Shown: piece after piece, positions 24,575 to 35,069 of the stretch
How the letters are laid out: every line of letters starts with the position of its first letter
Numbering within the stretch: position 1 is the stretch's first letter
Assembly (NCBI GenBank): GCA_964017235.1
Contig: OZ024930.1
Coordinates: 31,190,614-31,254,613, forward strand
Direction: 5' to 3'
DNA: 64,000 nucleotides
DNA from: Sabellastarte sp. h YS-2021
Taxonomy: Eukaryota; Annelida; Polychaeta; Sabellida; Sabellidae
Translations under genes and position numbers: made by a program
The notes under the pieces: generated by a model
Databases searched by the model: none
Told to the model about the DNA's origin: nothing
The model's input: the letters and a program-made list of their open reading frames with translations, nothing else

Positions 24575-24935
24575 ATCGTTGGATTCTTGCACAGATGGAG
24601 TATGTTTAACAAATTCTGTTTGCAATTATTATGTGTTAACTATGTGTCTACTTCATCGTCATCAAATTCTTGCACACATGGAGTATGTGTACAAATTTTG
24701 CTCTCGATTATTACATGTTAAATATATGACCACTTCATCTCATTGGATTCACCATAATTGGATTTATGCACAGATGGAGTATGTGTAAAAATGTTGTTCT
24801 TGATTATTACATGTTAACTATGTGACCACTTCATCTCATTGGATTCTACATCATTGGAATTTTGCACAGATGGGGTATGTGTAATAATTCTGCTCTCAAT
24901 TATTACATGTTAATTATGCCGCCGTTTCACCTCCT
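24575..24935 (+). repeat. Tandem array of a ~95-bp unit
   Basis: Four copies of a unit containing TTGCACAGATGGAGTATGTG, CTCTCAATTATTACATGTTA and ACCACTTCATCTCATTGGAT. Units start near 24588, 24669, 24765 and 24860 (spacing 81, 96, 95). Short reading frames in it are by-products of the repetition. Confidence 0.85.
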
Positions 24936-24939
24936 GAAC

Positions 24940-26110
24940 AGAAGGAATGTTCCAGCTTTTCCAAATGTTTGGGAAAGACGCAACTACTGATAAGAATTTC
25001 TTATAACAGAGACAAATGTTACATTTTTATCTCAGTCAGGACATTCATTTGGGACAATATACTTCGACTAAGAGAAGAAGCGTATTCATTCCATACCCTG
25101 AAGAATATTCTTTAAATTATAGTTTAAACATTCAAGAATTACCTAAGAACCATATATAATCTCAATCAACCAATATATCATATTCATTTCGCATTCAAGA
25201 TGTGGATTCAGAACAGCAGAATTCTCTGTTAGTTGCAAGAGAAAAAGCTGATCCACCTAAACTTTTAACGACGTATTATGATATTGTATAAGAGGTGAAA
25301 GAACAACATGAAAGGTTTTCACCAACTCTTCAGTCAGCCAAGGTTGTAACCAGTGTTACCTAACACTGTTTTGTACACCACCCTAAATACCATTCACACC
25401 TTTTCACCAGTAACTATAAAAATGGCTGTTGGAAACCACCTAACACGTCACAGTACTCTGTATCACTGGTCAAACTCTGTTACAGACTTATTCAAAGAAA
25501 TACAAACAAATTTCTCCAATGACTGTCTATTTTCTAAAACTCTACAGCTTTCTTCTCAACATCTGTACAGTTCACCGCAGTAACATACATAATTCCACCT
25601 TTAATTGTCTCGTTCAGAAACAAGCTAATTAAACCTTACCATTTTGTAAAAGCATATCTGCATAACCTGGCTATGTTAATGGACTAACTATTAATGAATA
25701 GTTGAAATAGCAGTATAGTTGATAAAGATTAAGCAGTATAAAAGTTTATATCAGATTACACTAGAATGTTTTTTCTGTTATATTTGCTCCGTATATGGCC
25801 TTGTATGATTTCTCAATATGGCATTTCCAATGTTCATTTCCTAGAGTCAACTGTATTAAACTCGTCCTTTCAACTATTCTTCAGACCAAGCCAAAGAACT
25901 TTTGCAGCACTCATTCGTTCAAGCCAATATCAATCAAGGTATATTAGATTTCAATAGATAACATCCCACTGAGTGAAAGCAATGTCTAACTTATGCAGAC
26001 AAATTGTTACATATATTGGACACTATATTAGTACATTGTATATTACATATATTAGGCACTATATTAGTGCATTGTTTAATTTAAGCTTTATGTTTATACA
26101 TTGTCATAAA
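24940..26110. other. Non-coding stretch
   Basis: No exon or element recognised. At 26010-26070 a short direct duplication (ATTACATATATT..CACTATATTAGT) is visible. Confidence 0.4.
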
Positions 26111-26117
26111 AGATAAT

Positions 26118-27018
26118 TGTGTTGTTGGTTCTTTTTGTGTGTTGACATTTAAAGTAAGGGAGTTATTGACTTTTGTGTTTTAGTGCTTATTGATCTGTTC
26201 ACAGACTGGGGGAAATCCAACCCTCAGTGGTTATGTTAGATTTGGGGAAACCCAATTGCCAGTAGTTTCTAGAACTTCCTCATTTGGCCTAGATGGCTCA
26301 ATCTTCTTTTGAGTTGGTTCTGTACAATTCCAGTGGAATCTGTGAAGGTATATAAGGAATGTACATCTGACCACAAGTGAACTTTGTATTCGCTGGCTAT
26401 AAGGAGAGCTATTGTGTTTTGGAATATAATATAACTTGTGTTGCTGTGAACTTTTACTGGAGTGAACTAGATACATCATCTGGACAGATTTATTGTACTT
26501 TGGATATTTTGGATATTGTACATTCATATAACAGAGAGTGAATTTACTGCATTTTGGACATTGTCCACATCTTGGAGCAGACAGTACAGTTGTGTTAACT
26601 CTCTAAATATCTCCAGACAGACATTCTGTGTGACTGGATATATAAAGAATAGCAGGACAAGAACCTTTTGTGTTGTTGAGTGTGAGACAGGTCACAAGAT
26701 ATAGATATCCGTGTGTGAGTGAACATTGGACAGATCACGGGACAGACCACAGGACATTGGACAGATCACAGAATATACTACAGGACGGATTACGTAACAG
26801 ATTGCTGGATACGGCGGATAAACTTAACTCTTAATCTCAGTGGTCAGGTCAGCTAGATCTTATTATTGTATTAGTGTGTTTGGTTAAGAGCACACCAGTT
26901 GACTGTAATCATTAGTGTTGACTATTAAATAAATTTGTTAAGTTTAACTTTTTGCTTTTTCTGTTACAACTTAAAGACAACCGGTAATTGCTACCGTGCT
27001 TGCCCGTGACCGTAACAC
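26118..27018 (+). mobile_element. Possible solo LTR (fossil of an LTR retroelement)
   Basis: About 900 bp beginning TGTGTTGTTGG and ending CCGTGACCGTAACACA, so with TG..CA ends. A TATATAAGG promoter-like motif lies near 26350 and an ATTAAATAAATTTG polyadenylation-like motif near 26930, spaced as in an LTR. The stretch between is non-coding with repeated GGACAGATCAC phrases. No internal coding region is next to it and no clear target duplication was found, so it is a candidate only. Family undetermined. Confidence 0.4.
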
Positions 27019-27019
27019 A

Positions 27020-29200
27020 AATGTTGATCAGTTTCTGTGCAACCCAAAAGGTAATAACGTGCTCTTTTAGATACATACAAGGATCCGTACAGTCTGTCTG
27101 TTCTGAAAAACACATACATTGAGATTTGTGGCAAGTCATGAGAAATCCTCAAAGCACCAGAACATTTTACTACAATCAGTTTATTACTTTGTGACAAATG
27201 CTCATGCTAACCCAGTTGTGGTTGTATATCCTCTGATTCCCTGCCACGAGTTTACCTCCAGAGTACACTCATGACACTGATGTCATCCCAAGTATAAACT
27301 TATCGGTTGTGCATCCAATGCCTTCAGTCGTGAAGGTTGGAAGTACAGTTATGTTGATCATGGACATCCATAAAAAATATTTAATGTTTTCTTTTGTAAC
27401 AAAAAACCTTTGAGAATGAGCATTTCTAACCTGAGTACGCATAATCTTTTCAGTCAAAAGGAAGTTACGACTAGTCTTTAGGGTGCCACAACTATTTGTT
27501 TGGCTAGTATGACCAATTGTACATTCTTTTAATAATGGAGCCTAATTATCTTGTTCAGAGAGATTAGTTTCAGAGATCCTCTGATAACTACAGAAGTGAG
27601 GTTATAGCTTCGTGTAAAGAGTGATCTGTATATAATTTAATCTAATGTTTTGCAGGAACAATATCTTCCCTACACAGGGGAACTCAATGGGCTAAACTAA
27701 AAACAAAAGAATCTACCAAAATCGATAGTCAGGGGACACATTCTAGGTCAGTGATCCAGGCTTGTGTGTGTGAATGAAGATATCATGGGTATTTAGTAGG
27801 GAAGCTTCAGTTGAAGAGGTTGATCTTTGAGATGCCTCATATATTTCCGAGGAACTAATTTTTATATGAAGAACAGACAGCTGGTTCATAATAACTGAAA
27901 GACTTAGAAACATTTTTTTTGTGGGATTAATGGAGTTTATAATCAAAAAAGGGGACCTGAAGGCACTTACATTTTGGACAAAGTTTTATGTCTGGTATTT
28001 CTAGAAGAGGTGCATGAATACATAGCTGTCTACGGAGGCTGGCCATGATAAATCCTTATGTACGTCATAAGCCCAATTTGAACCCTTCCTGATATTTTGT
28101 CGGTATCTTGTCCTGGCGCAAAACTATACAGTCCATGTATAGTGGCAGACATTTTGACATCCATCTATGGACTAAATAAACCTGGAAGAAGGGAGTATAA
28201 ATAGAAAGTCCAGTTCATATATTTACTGGAGTCATCGTTGAAGCGCCTACGTGGTTTCTGGTAGGTGTTGTGGTTAGACCAAGTTAAATATAAGCACATC
28301 AATGATCGGGCTATTAATAGTGAAATTCTAGTCACACACCCCCCACCAATGAATTTATTTCCCGTCTCTGGTTTCAAGGATTATTTGTTGTTTATATGAC
28401 GTAACAGAACTGTTTATTGACGTCACTTATGAGCATTTCCAGTCACCAACAATTGATGACATCTGAAATAATAAGTTAATCTTGAAGCAGTTCAATTAAC
28501 ACAAAGCTGGAAGCTACAAATGGCATTTGCAAATCTGTCACCAGTGATAATTTTTTTACAACTCTCAAACAGCTTTAAAGGAAGCTGCAAAAGATAATTA
28601 AATAGAAAGGATATTGCTAGAGGAAATGAGGATAAATATTTGTAAAAGAACCAGACAGATAGTAAAAATAACCTTCAATCCCACTTAGACCAACGTCTGG
28701 TGCAATGAGATTACAGAAGTTTCTTTTTTTGCCCTGAGTACAATTAATCATCCCCCGCACGAACAGTCAGTGCATATATATTGAACTAGTCTGGGATAAG
28801 CACACAAGTCAAATGCATTAAAATCTGGTGGTTAATTTGTGCTAAACTGTCAACTCAAATAAACTGCACTAGAGTTTAGGCACCACATTGCTTTGAGACA
28901 AGAATCAACAATTTAAAAATAAGTAACTTTAAAATAAATTTAAAAGATCAAGGACAGGAAAAGGAAGGAAAGAACTAGATACATATCCCAAAGAGGACAG
29001 AGACACAACAATAGCCCTGACTGACAGAAAAGTAAGGATACAAAGTGATATCTGAGACTAAAGAAACTGTCAAGAGTGAGAGGGTCCATTTGGAGTTAGG
29101 AACACATGTGTTGGGGTAAAGCTTAAGCATTTGGAACAATGGGCTTTAAGTCACACCTGACAGTCTCTGTGGCTCACTGACTTAATCAAGGTCTGACAAG
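27020..29200. other. Non-coding stretch
   Basis: No exon, array or element end recognised. The short frames here have no domain signal. Confidence 0.4.
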
Positions 29201-29224
29201 AACCCAGTGTGGCTTACTTATGTG

Positions 29225-29812
29225 GGTGTTGCACCACACGACTAAGCTTCCCGATTAAGGGTTTTTTGTAGTCGGTTTCAAATATTTGCTTAGTCCCAGG
29301 CGTTCTGTATGGATCGGTAGTTGTCGGTTGGGGCCGTGAGAAAAATTAAACATGTTTGATATTTCTCATGACCCAAACCGATTCTTATTTCCCGCCGTTA
29401 ACAAAATGTCCAGTCTCAGGCTTCCTCAGGTCTCCTCAGACCCAAATTTACACAGTCATATGCTGTCTCAGGCCTCCTGCGACCCTTAGTCCCAGGCATC
29501 CCTAGCTTAGTCCCAGGAAGCCTGTTGTCAGTCCCCGACTCATAACAGATCTTTGAAGTTTCATGCATGTGAAAAGGATTTGGTTTCATTAGTCCCAGGA
29601 AGCCTCAGACCGTATCTGGGACTAAGAAATTTGGGTCTGGGACTAAGCCCCACTAAGAGAAGCCGATCCAAACCGATTCAAGCCGGCCTCCTCAGGCCAC
29701 CTGGGACCACACAAATGTAGTCTGCGACGGTCTGAGGATGTTCCAGGTGGCCTGGGACTAAGTACCGATAAAGTACCAACTCTTTTCCGTGCGCTTGAAA
29801 CCAAAAAGAGGC
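29225..29812. repeat. GGGACTAAG-rich inverted-repeat element
   Basis: Repeated motifs CTTAGTCCCAGG (29272, 29488, 29510 region) and their complement CCTGGGACTAAG (29750) face each other. GGTTTCAA near 29274 and its complement TTGAAACC near 29797 lie at the two ends. Shorter copies of TCCCAGGAAGCC, CAGGCCTCCT and CCAAACCGATTC are scattered inside. It is more GC-rich than the surroundings and non-coding. Probably a foldback-type non-autonomous element; ends not proven. Confidence 0.55.
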
Positions 29813-29814
29813 AA

Positions 29815-30022
29815 CGGGGGGGCTACATTAATGGGCAATGGGCTACATTAGTACTTGGATGGGTGACCGTCTCAGTTCGGGACCAGCTGTGGCCGGATGT
29901 ATCTAAGTTGGAATTTCTTTCTGTCACCAGACTTTTGTAAATTCTTACTACTCGTGTCTCTGATGGCTTTGCACTCGCACTAGGGGACCAAAACACCTTT
30001 TGGCCTTGTTTTTTTAGTGGGT
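29815..30022 (+). mobile_element. 5S rRNA-derived SINE, copy 2
   Basis: GGGCTACATTAGTACTTGGA then TGGGTGACCGTCT is an almost exact match to the intermediate element and box C of animal 5S rRNA. The downstream body CTCTGATGGCTTTGCACTCG then GGGACCAAAACACC and TTTTGGCCTTGTTTTT is shared with 4975-5150. The 5' third of 5S is not preserved, so internal box A is weak here. Confidence 0.7.
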
Positions 30023-30029
30023 TCAAACA

Positions 30030-30585
30030 AGGTTATCAAGGGGAATGGAAGCAGTGACATATCCATATAAAGCAGTGGCCAAAGATTTCTGTGTGCTTCA
30101 ATCAAATGCAATATTGTATGCAAGAACATTTGTGGTGAAAATTTCACATTTGGCAATAATTTTATTCAATTAATTTATTATTTGACTGCTATATCTCTAC
30201 TATATCACTGTAATAGGTAAGAAAAGGCTAATTTAAAAAAAATGTCATGCATGAAAATAATTTTTAAATCAAAAATAGCAAAGCCTAAAGGAACCAGGCT
30301 TCACTGGGATCCAACCACAGGAGTGAAAACAAACCAGCTTTCATCATGAGCAGTTTCTGTGCCTTTCCTGCTGTTAGTTATTTTGGACAGGTTCTTTATC
30401 ATTGTACATTATCTGCAAGCAGTGCAGGAACACAACAAGGATGGTTTAAGAGCATATGGGAACATCTGCCCCAGATTTCCCCTAATGTCCTTGCAGAATT
30501 GTGCATGGTTTGAGACAGGTTTGGGTTATTCACATTAGTTTTACTCTGTGCATGTTTTCATTTTACTGAAAGTTAGCAATATTTA
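30030..30585. other. Non-coding stretch
   Basis: Nothing recognised between the 5S-like SINE and the LINE remnant. Confidence 0.4.
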
Positions 30586-30589
30586 TCCA

Positions 30590-30883
30590 CTATCATTAGG
30601 ATGGTCCAAGTGCAATCAAGGTCGGTAATCTGGAGTTGTGTGCGTGATCAAAGGGAAGGACACTCAGTGGGGAAACTAGAGTTAAACAGGTGAGTTTCTA
30701 GATGTTTCATTGAAGGATGTGACAGACGGGCTGTTATTTGGAGGTTGAAAGAGTTCCAGAGAGCTGGTGAATTTTGAAACATGCTTGTCTGATTTGTGAA
30801 CTCTCGGGTCAAAGGTGGGGATGCGAAGGAACTTGAGTTTATGGCTGCTGCGTCCAGTATTTCTAGAAGAGATATAGGGTGAA
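30590..30883 (-). mobile_element. CR1-like LINE, 3' part of a copy split by a TIR element
   Basis: Minus-strand remnants include ISSRNTGRSSHKLKFLRIP, TREFTNQT, PALWNSF and KHLETHLFNSSF, the C-terminal end of a CR1-like RT protein in shifting frames. The N-terminal continuation lies on the other side of the TIR element at 34694-35066. Confidence 0.7.
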
Positions 30884-31835
30884 TAAGCCTAATCCGCATT
30901 CCGATTCTCGCAAAGCATTATGGGAAGGTATCGGGATAAACAAAAAAACGTCTGTGACAGAAGAACCAGGAAGTAGCGAATATGTAATTTATGTGATTTC
31001 TGTATATATATATGCATTTATCTTATAAGAAATATAATGGAAATAGTGTAATGAATTATATAAATAAGTTCCGTGAAGAATATAGAATTTGTGTGATATA
31101 TTTGTGGCAGTTTTAACATAAATCCCCCATTTTCGCCCAGTTGTAGCTTAACTGGTGTAACAAACTCATCAATAAGGCCTCATTTTTCTTCAATATTTCC
31201 AAAAATATTTAACTTACAAATATGTTATATACATCATTGGAAAGGTATTTCAGACAGCTTCTGTTCGATTTATAACGATAAACCCATGGGGAAATGGAGA
31301 AGGAATCATAAGTTAATTTTTATTTATTTTTAAAATTTTTTTTTTTGTTGTAATTTCATCCCAAATTTTTTCCATTTTTTTTTATTGATGGACTTATTTT
31401 CCTCATTATTTAAAAAAACTGGTGGATAGTAAATAAAGCACTCAATAAATTGTTTCATATATTTATGTTCTTATTTCCTAATATTTTGTATATTTTTTAA
31501 CCATTTTCCTATTATTCTTTTTTTAGCCTCATTTATTAGCTTTATTATGCATTAATCTTAAGTACATTATTTGACCTTTAGTTCCTTGTTTTTGTTTTAA
31601 ATTTTAAGATTAAGAACATATTCATTTCGGGCAAGCTGCACTTATAATAAATATCAAAATAAGAGTAATTATTCGTTTTTAAGAAATTGTAATTCCTATT
31701 TTTAATTATTTGTCCAATTTTATTTACACACACCCTAACATCGGTTCTCCTCATATTCATTCCATTAAAATCTGCCCATAAATAAAGAATAGCAAAATTA
31801 TTGAAACTAAATTTTTTCAACTGAATATCTCTAGT

Positions 31836-33820
31836 GAGCATAATAATAATAATAGTAGGATTTATAGAGCGCAAAATTGATACTAATCCTCTAATGCACT
31901 TAAGTCCAAAAAGGGAAAGTCCAGGGACAGGCATGGGTCGACATCCAAAAGCGCCCGCCAGGGTATAACTAAGGTGGGGGGTATGCCAGCCTAAACAAGT
32001 GGGTTTTTAGCTGGCTTTTGAAACCATCTATTGTTTGCTGAGATCTGACAGTCTGTGGCAGCTTGTTCCATTCAGCTGGTGCGGCTACTGCGAAGCCACA
32101 TCTGCCTATGAGTTTCTTAGGGCGGGTTGAGGAGACAGATAACCTGTTGCCGCGAGTGAGACTGCTTGATCTTATTAAAGCTGAGAGATATGGGGGCTGT
32201 GAAAGATTGATAGCCTTAAATACCAGAAGATTGTACTTAAAGAGGATACGATTTTGAATTGGAAGCCAGTGAAGTTTTTCCAAAAAGGGTGTAACATGAC
32301 TGATTTTGTCAAGTCTGAAGATGATGCGGCAGAGAGCATTCTGAACTCTCTGTAGTTTAGCTATGTTAGACTTGCTTACACCATAAAGTAAGGCATTACA
32401 GTAATCCAGTCGACTACTGACCATAGCATTTGCCAGAAGTATTGCAGTGTCAACACTAAGGAATTTGCGAATTCTTCGCAAATCACGAAGATGATAGTAA
32501 CATGCTTGGCAAACCTTCGCAACATGTTTGTCAAAGGAGTTATCTGAGTCGAAAATAACACCCAGATTCTTTACTTCCACCGACGGAGAGATATTGTTTT
32601 GGAGGAGTGGAACAGGGAAATTTGGTGCCAGCGACTCTTTGGTGGCTTTTTGACCTATAATGATAAATTCGGTTTTATCTGGGTTTAGTTTTAGTTTAAC
32701 GCCATCCATCCACTCCTGTACTGACTTGAGACATTCTGTCAGCTCTTCCATGCTAGAATCAAAGTTCCTGGAGTCAACTGCTAAATAGATCTGGGTGTCA
32801 TCGGCATATAGGTGATGAGTGACATTGAATTTTGAAATAACTACTAGTGGGGACTAGTGTAAAGAGTGAAAAGGAGAGGAGCCTTGGGGGACTCCGAAAG
32901 GGAGAATTACCGCCTCAGAGAAACTATCACCTATTTTAATTTTTTGTTTACGGTTTGAAAGATACGATTTGATCCACAACAAAACAGTACCATCTAGACC
33001 AAACCAGTCATGCAGGCAGTCATGTAAAAGAGAATGATCAATCGTATCAAACGCAGCAGATAGGTGTAATAATGTTAGGGCCACTGCCTTTCCTGAGTCC
33101 ACTGAGAGAGCTATATTGTTTTGAATCTTTAACAATGCGGTTTCAGTGGAGTGGGAACTCTTGTAAGCAGACTGGTTGACATTTAGAAGCCCCTCGTGCG
33201 AGATAAATTCGTTTAGCTGCTTTGCCACCACCTTCTCAATGAGTTTTGATATAAAACTGAGGTTCGACACTGGCCTGTAGTTTTTGAGGATATTCCTATC
33301 AAGGCTTGGCTTCTTTTGGAGGGGGGTGACATATGCCATCTTAAAACAGTTGGGGAAGCTACCTTCTTTGATTGAATAATTAACAATTTTAGTGATGGGG
33401 GTGATGAGAATATCAGCACACTCCTTGACCAGTGACGTTGGAATTGGGTCCAGGTCACAAGATTTGGATGGTGCGGACTTCAGAATTTTGAGTAGGTCTT
33501 CCTCGGACACAGGTGTGAAAGAGGACAGAGTATTTTTAGTGGGGTTGGGTCTAATGACTGAAGGAGGTGTTGATGAATGTAGTGTGGATCTAATTTTGAG
33601 AATTTTGTCATAAAAGAACTTACAGAAAGTGTTTGCAAGGTCGGTTTTGTTTGTGCAATCTGGTAGAACAGCGACAGAGGACCTGTGTAAAATCTTTTTG
33701 AAACAGTTCCATAAAGCTTTAGGATTTCCTTGATTTTCAGCCACAATGTTGGAGTAATGATTGCATTTAGACTTTTCAAGCAGGAAGTTATAGTGATTGA
33801 TTGCAGCCCGCACAACATTT
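31836..33820 (-). mobile_element. CR1-like LINE (family B), near-complete RT, 5'-truncated
   Basis: Minus strand. The first frame (33813-32854) carries SVAVLPDCTNKTDLANTFC, LKNYRPVSNLSFISKLIEKV, HSTETALLK and SAAFDTIDHSLLHDCL, then reaches FGVPQGS. Next come YADDTQIY and a second frame (32751-31969) with KLKLNPDKTEFIIIGQK, SRLDYCNALL, LHWLPI, SSSLTRGNRLSVSS and LKTHLFRLAYPPP. Between GVPQGS and YADD the expected VLGP stretch is shortened by roughly 10 bp and the frame shifts, so the RT is disabled mainly at one place. The 3' end has TATTATTATTATGC-type repeats. The endonuclease half is absent. Confidence 0.9.
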
Positions 33821-33821
33821 T

Positions 33822-34553
33822 ATCTAAAATTTTACAAAAATTTTGAGCAAATATGTACACAACTATTTTCAAGTAATTAACATATGCAATTGCTGGTGTT
33901 CTCAACAATTTTCCAAATTTATGAGTTAATACTTTCCCTCATATAAAAAATATCTGAAACCACAAGAATTTTTAAACATATGTTTATAATTTAAATAATC
34001 AATCAAAAATCATCTCCAAAATACCTGTACAGGTCAAGAAACCCCATTTCCCACACCTTAGAAGAATAAAAACAATATTTAACAGTACCTGTTCTTGGCA
34101 AAAAAAAACATTATTCTGTAGATCTATATGTATATTTTTATAAAAAAGAATAAGCTTAGCATGTGTAGTGTACGTATTATTTTATCTAAAATTTTTCTGA
34201 AAATTTTTGCTGATTTTTTTTGGCAAAAATACACAAGTATTTTCAACTAATTAACATGTACGTACCAATTGCTGGTGTTCTCAACCATTTTCCAAATTTA
34301 TTAGCTAATATTTTAATGTTTATTTCAAATAAAAAAAATATCTGAAACTACAATAGTTTTTTTACATATAAATTTAATTTAAATAATCAATGAAAAATCA
34401 TCTTCAGAAATAGCTGTACATGTTAGTAAACCCTATTTTCGCTCACCTTAGAAGACTAAAAACTATATTTTAAAATATTTTCCTGGTGACAATTCTTTGC
34501 TTTATAGATCGTTATGTATATTTTTTATAAAAAATAAGTTTTATGAGTTTTAT
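33822..34553. repeat. Two direct ~360-bp repeats inside the TIR element
   Basis: Copies at 33822-34176 and 34177-34553 share ATTTTATCTAAAATTTT, AATTGCTGGTGTTCTCAAC, TTTTCCAAATTTAT, AAATATCTGAAAC, TTAAATAATCAAT and CACCTTAGAAGA. Both are AT-rich and non-coding. The left copy is cut by the LINE insertion point. Confidence 0.85.
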
Positions 34554-34693
34554 GCAAGAAATTATGTAGTATTTACTCTTTTCTTCATGTAAAAATCACT
34601 TCCTGGTTCCGATCTATGTAGATTTCTTTATCCCGAAAGGGAAGTCGGGACAATATGTTCACGCATGCGTACTCGAAATGCTGATTAGGCTTA

Positions 34694-35066
34694 TTATTTC
34701 ACTTAGATAAGCTGGTTGGCTATGTTTTATAATTATGTACGTGATGAGGCCTATTTTAAACTGTACCCTGTACTTGATTGGAAGCCAATGAATTTTTTTT
34801 TCAGTTGGAGGATGACATGGAAAAACTTAGAGGAGTGAGTGGCAACCCTGCCGAGAGAGTTTTGGATGCACTGCAATCTTCTTAACTCAAAATCAGTGAG
34901 TGATACAAACAGGGAATTGCAGTAGTCCAATCTGCTACTCACCCAAGCATTTGCCAGGACTGATGTTTAAGGCTCAGGCGGCGAGAAATTCTGTAAAGGT
35001 CTCTTGCATGGACTCTGGGGGATTTTATCACTTGTGACACATGGTCAGAGAGAGAGAGAGGTACGA
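34694..35066 (-). mobile_element. CR1-like LINE, 5' part of the copy split by the TIR element
   Basis: Minus-strand remnants: SDHVSQVIKSP, HARDLYRISRRLSL, SSRLDYCNSLF, FELRRLQCIQNSLGRVATHS and a decayed LHWLPI equivalent (FIGFQSSTGYSL). It then stops at the TA flank of the TIR element and continues at 30883. Several frameshifts. Confidence 0.8.
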
Positions 35067-35069
35067 AAT

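Larger units (their letters stand above)
30886..34691. mobile_element. TIR element with long imperfect ends, TA target, split by a LINE
   Basis: The outer ends are AGCCTAATCCGCATT and, inverted, AATGCTGATTAGGCT. Further matching blocks are TCGGGATAAA and GAACCAGGAAGT, inverted on the right at 34600-34640, so the terminal repeats span about 95 bp. TA flanks both sides (30884-30885, 34692-34693). No transposase is visible. Inside sit a LINE (31836-33820) and two direct ~360-bp repeats on the right arm. The surrounding LINE sequence resumes exactly outside the ends, which supports the borders. Confidence 0.8.

Noticed and set aside
24485-24788. Overlapping 78- and 80-codon frames with repeated motifs
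   Set aside because: By-products of the 95-bp tandem array.
29830-29880. Functional 5S rRNA gene
   Set aside because: Only the middle and box C regions match; the 5' third and the terminal stem are missing and the body is shared with another dispersed copy.
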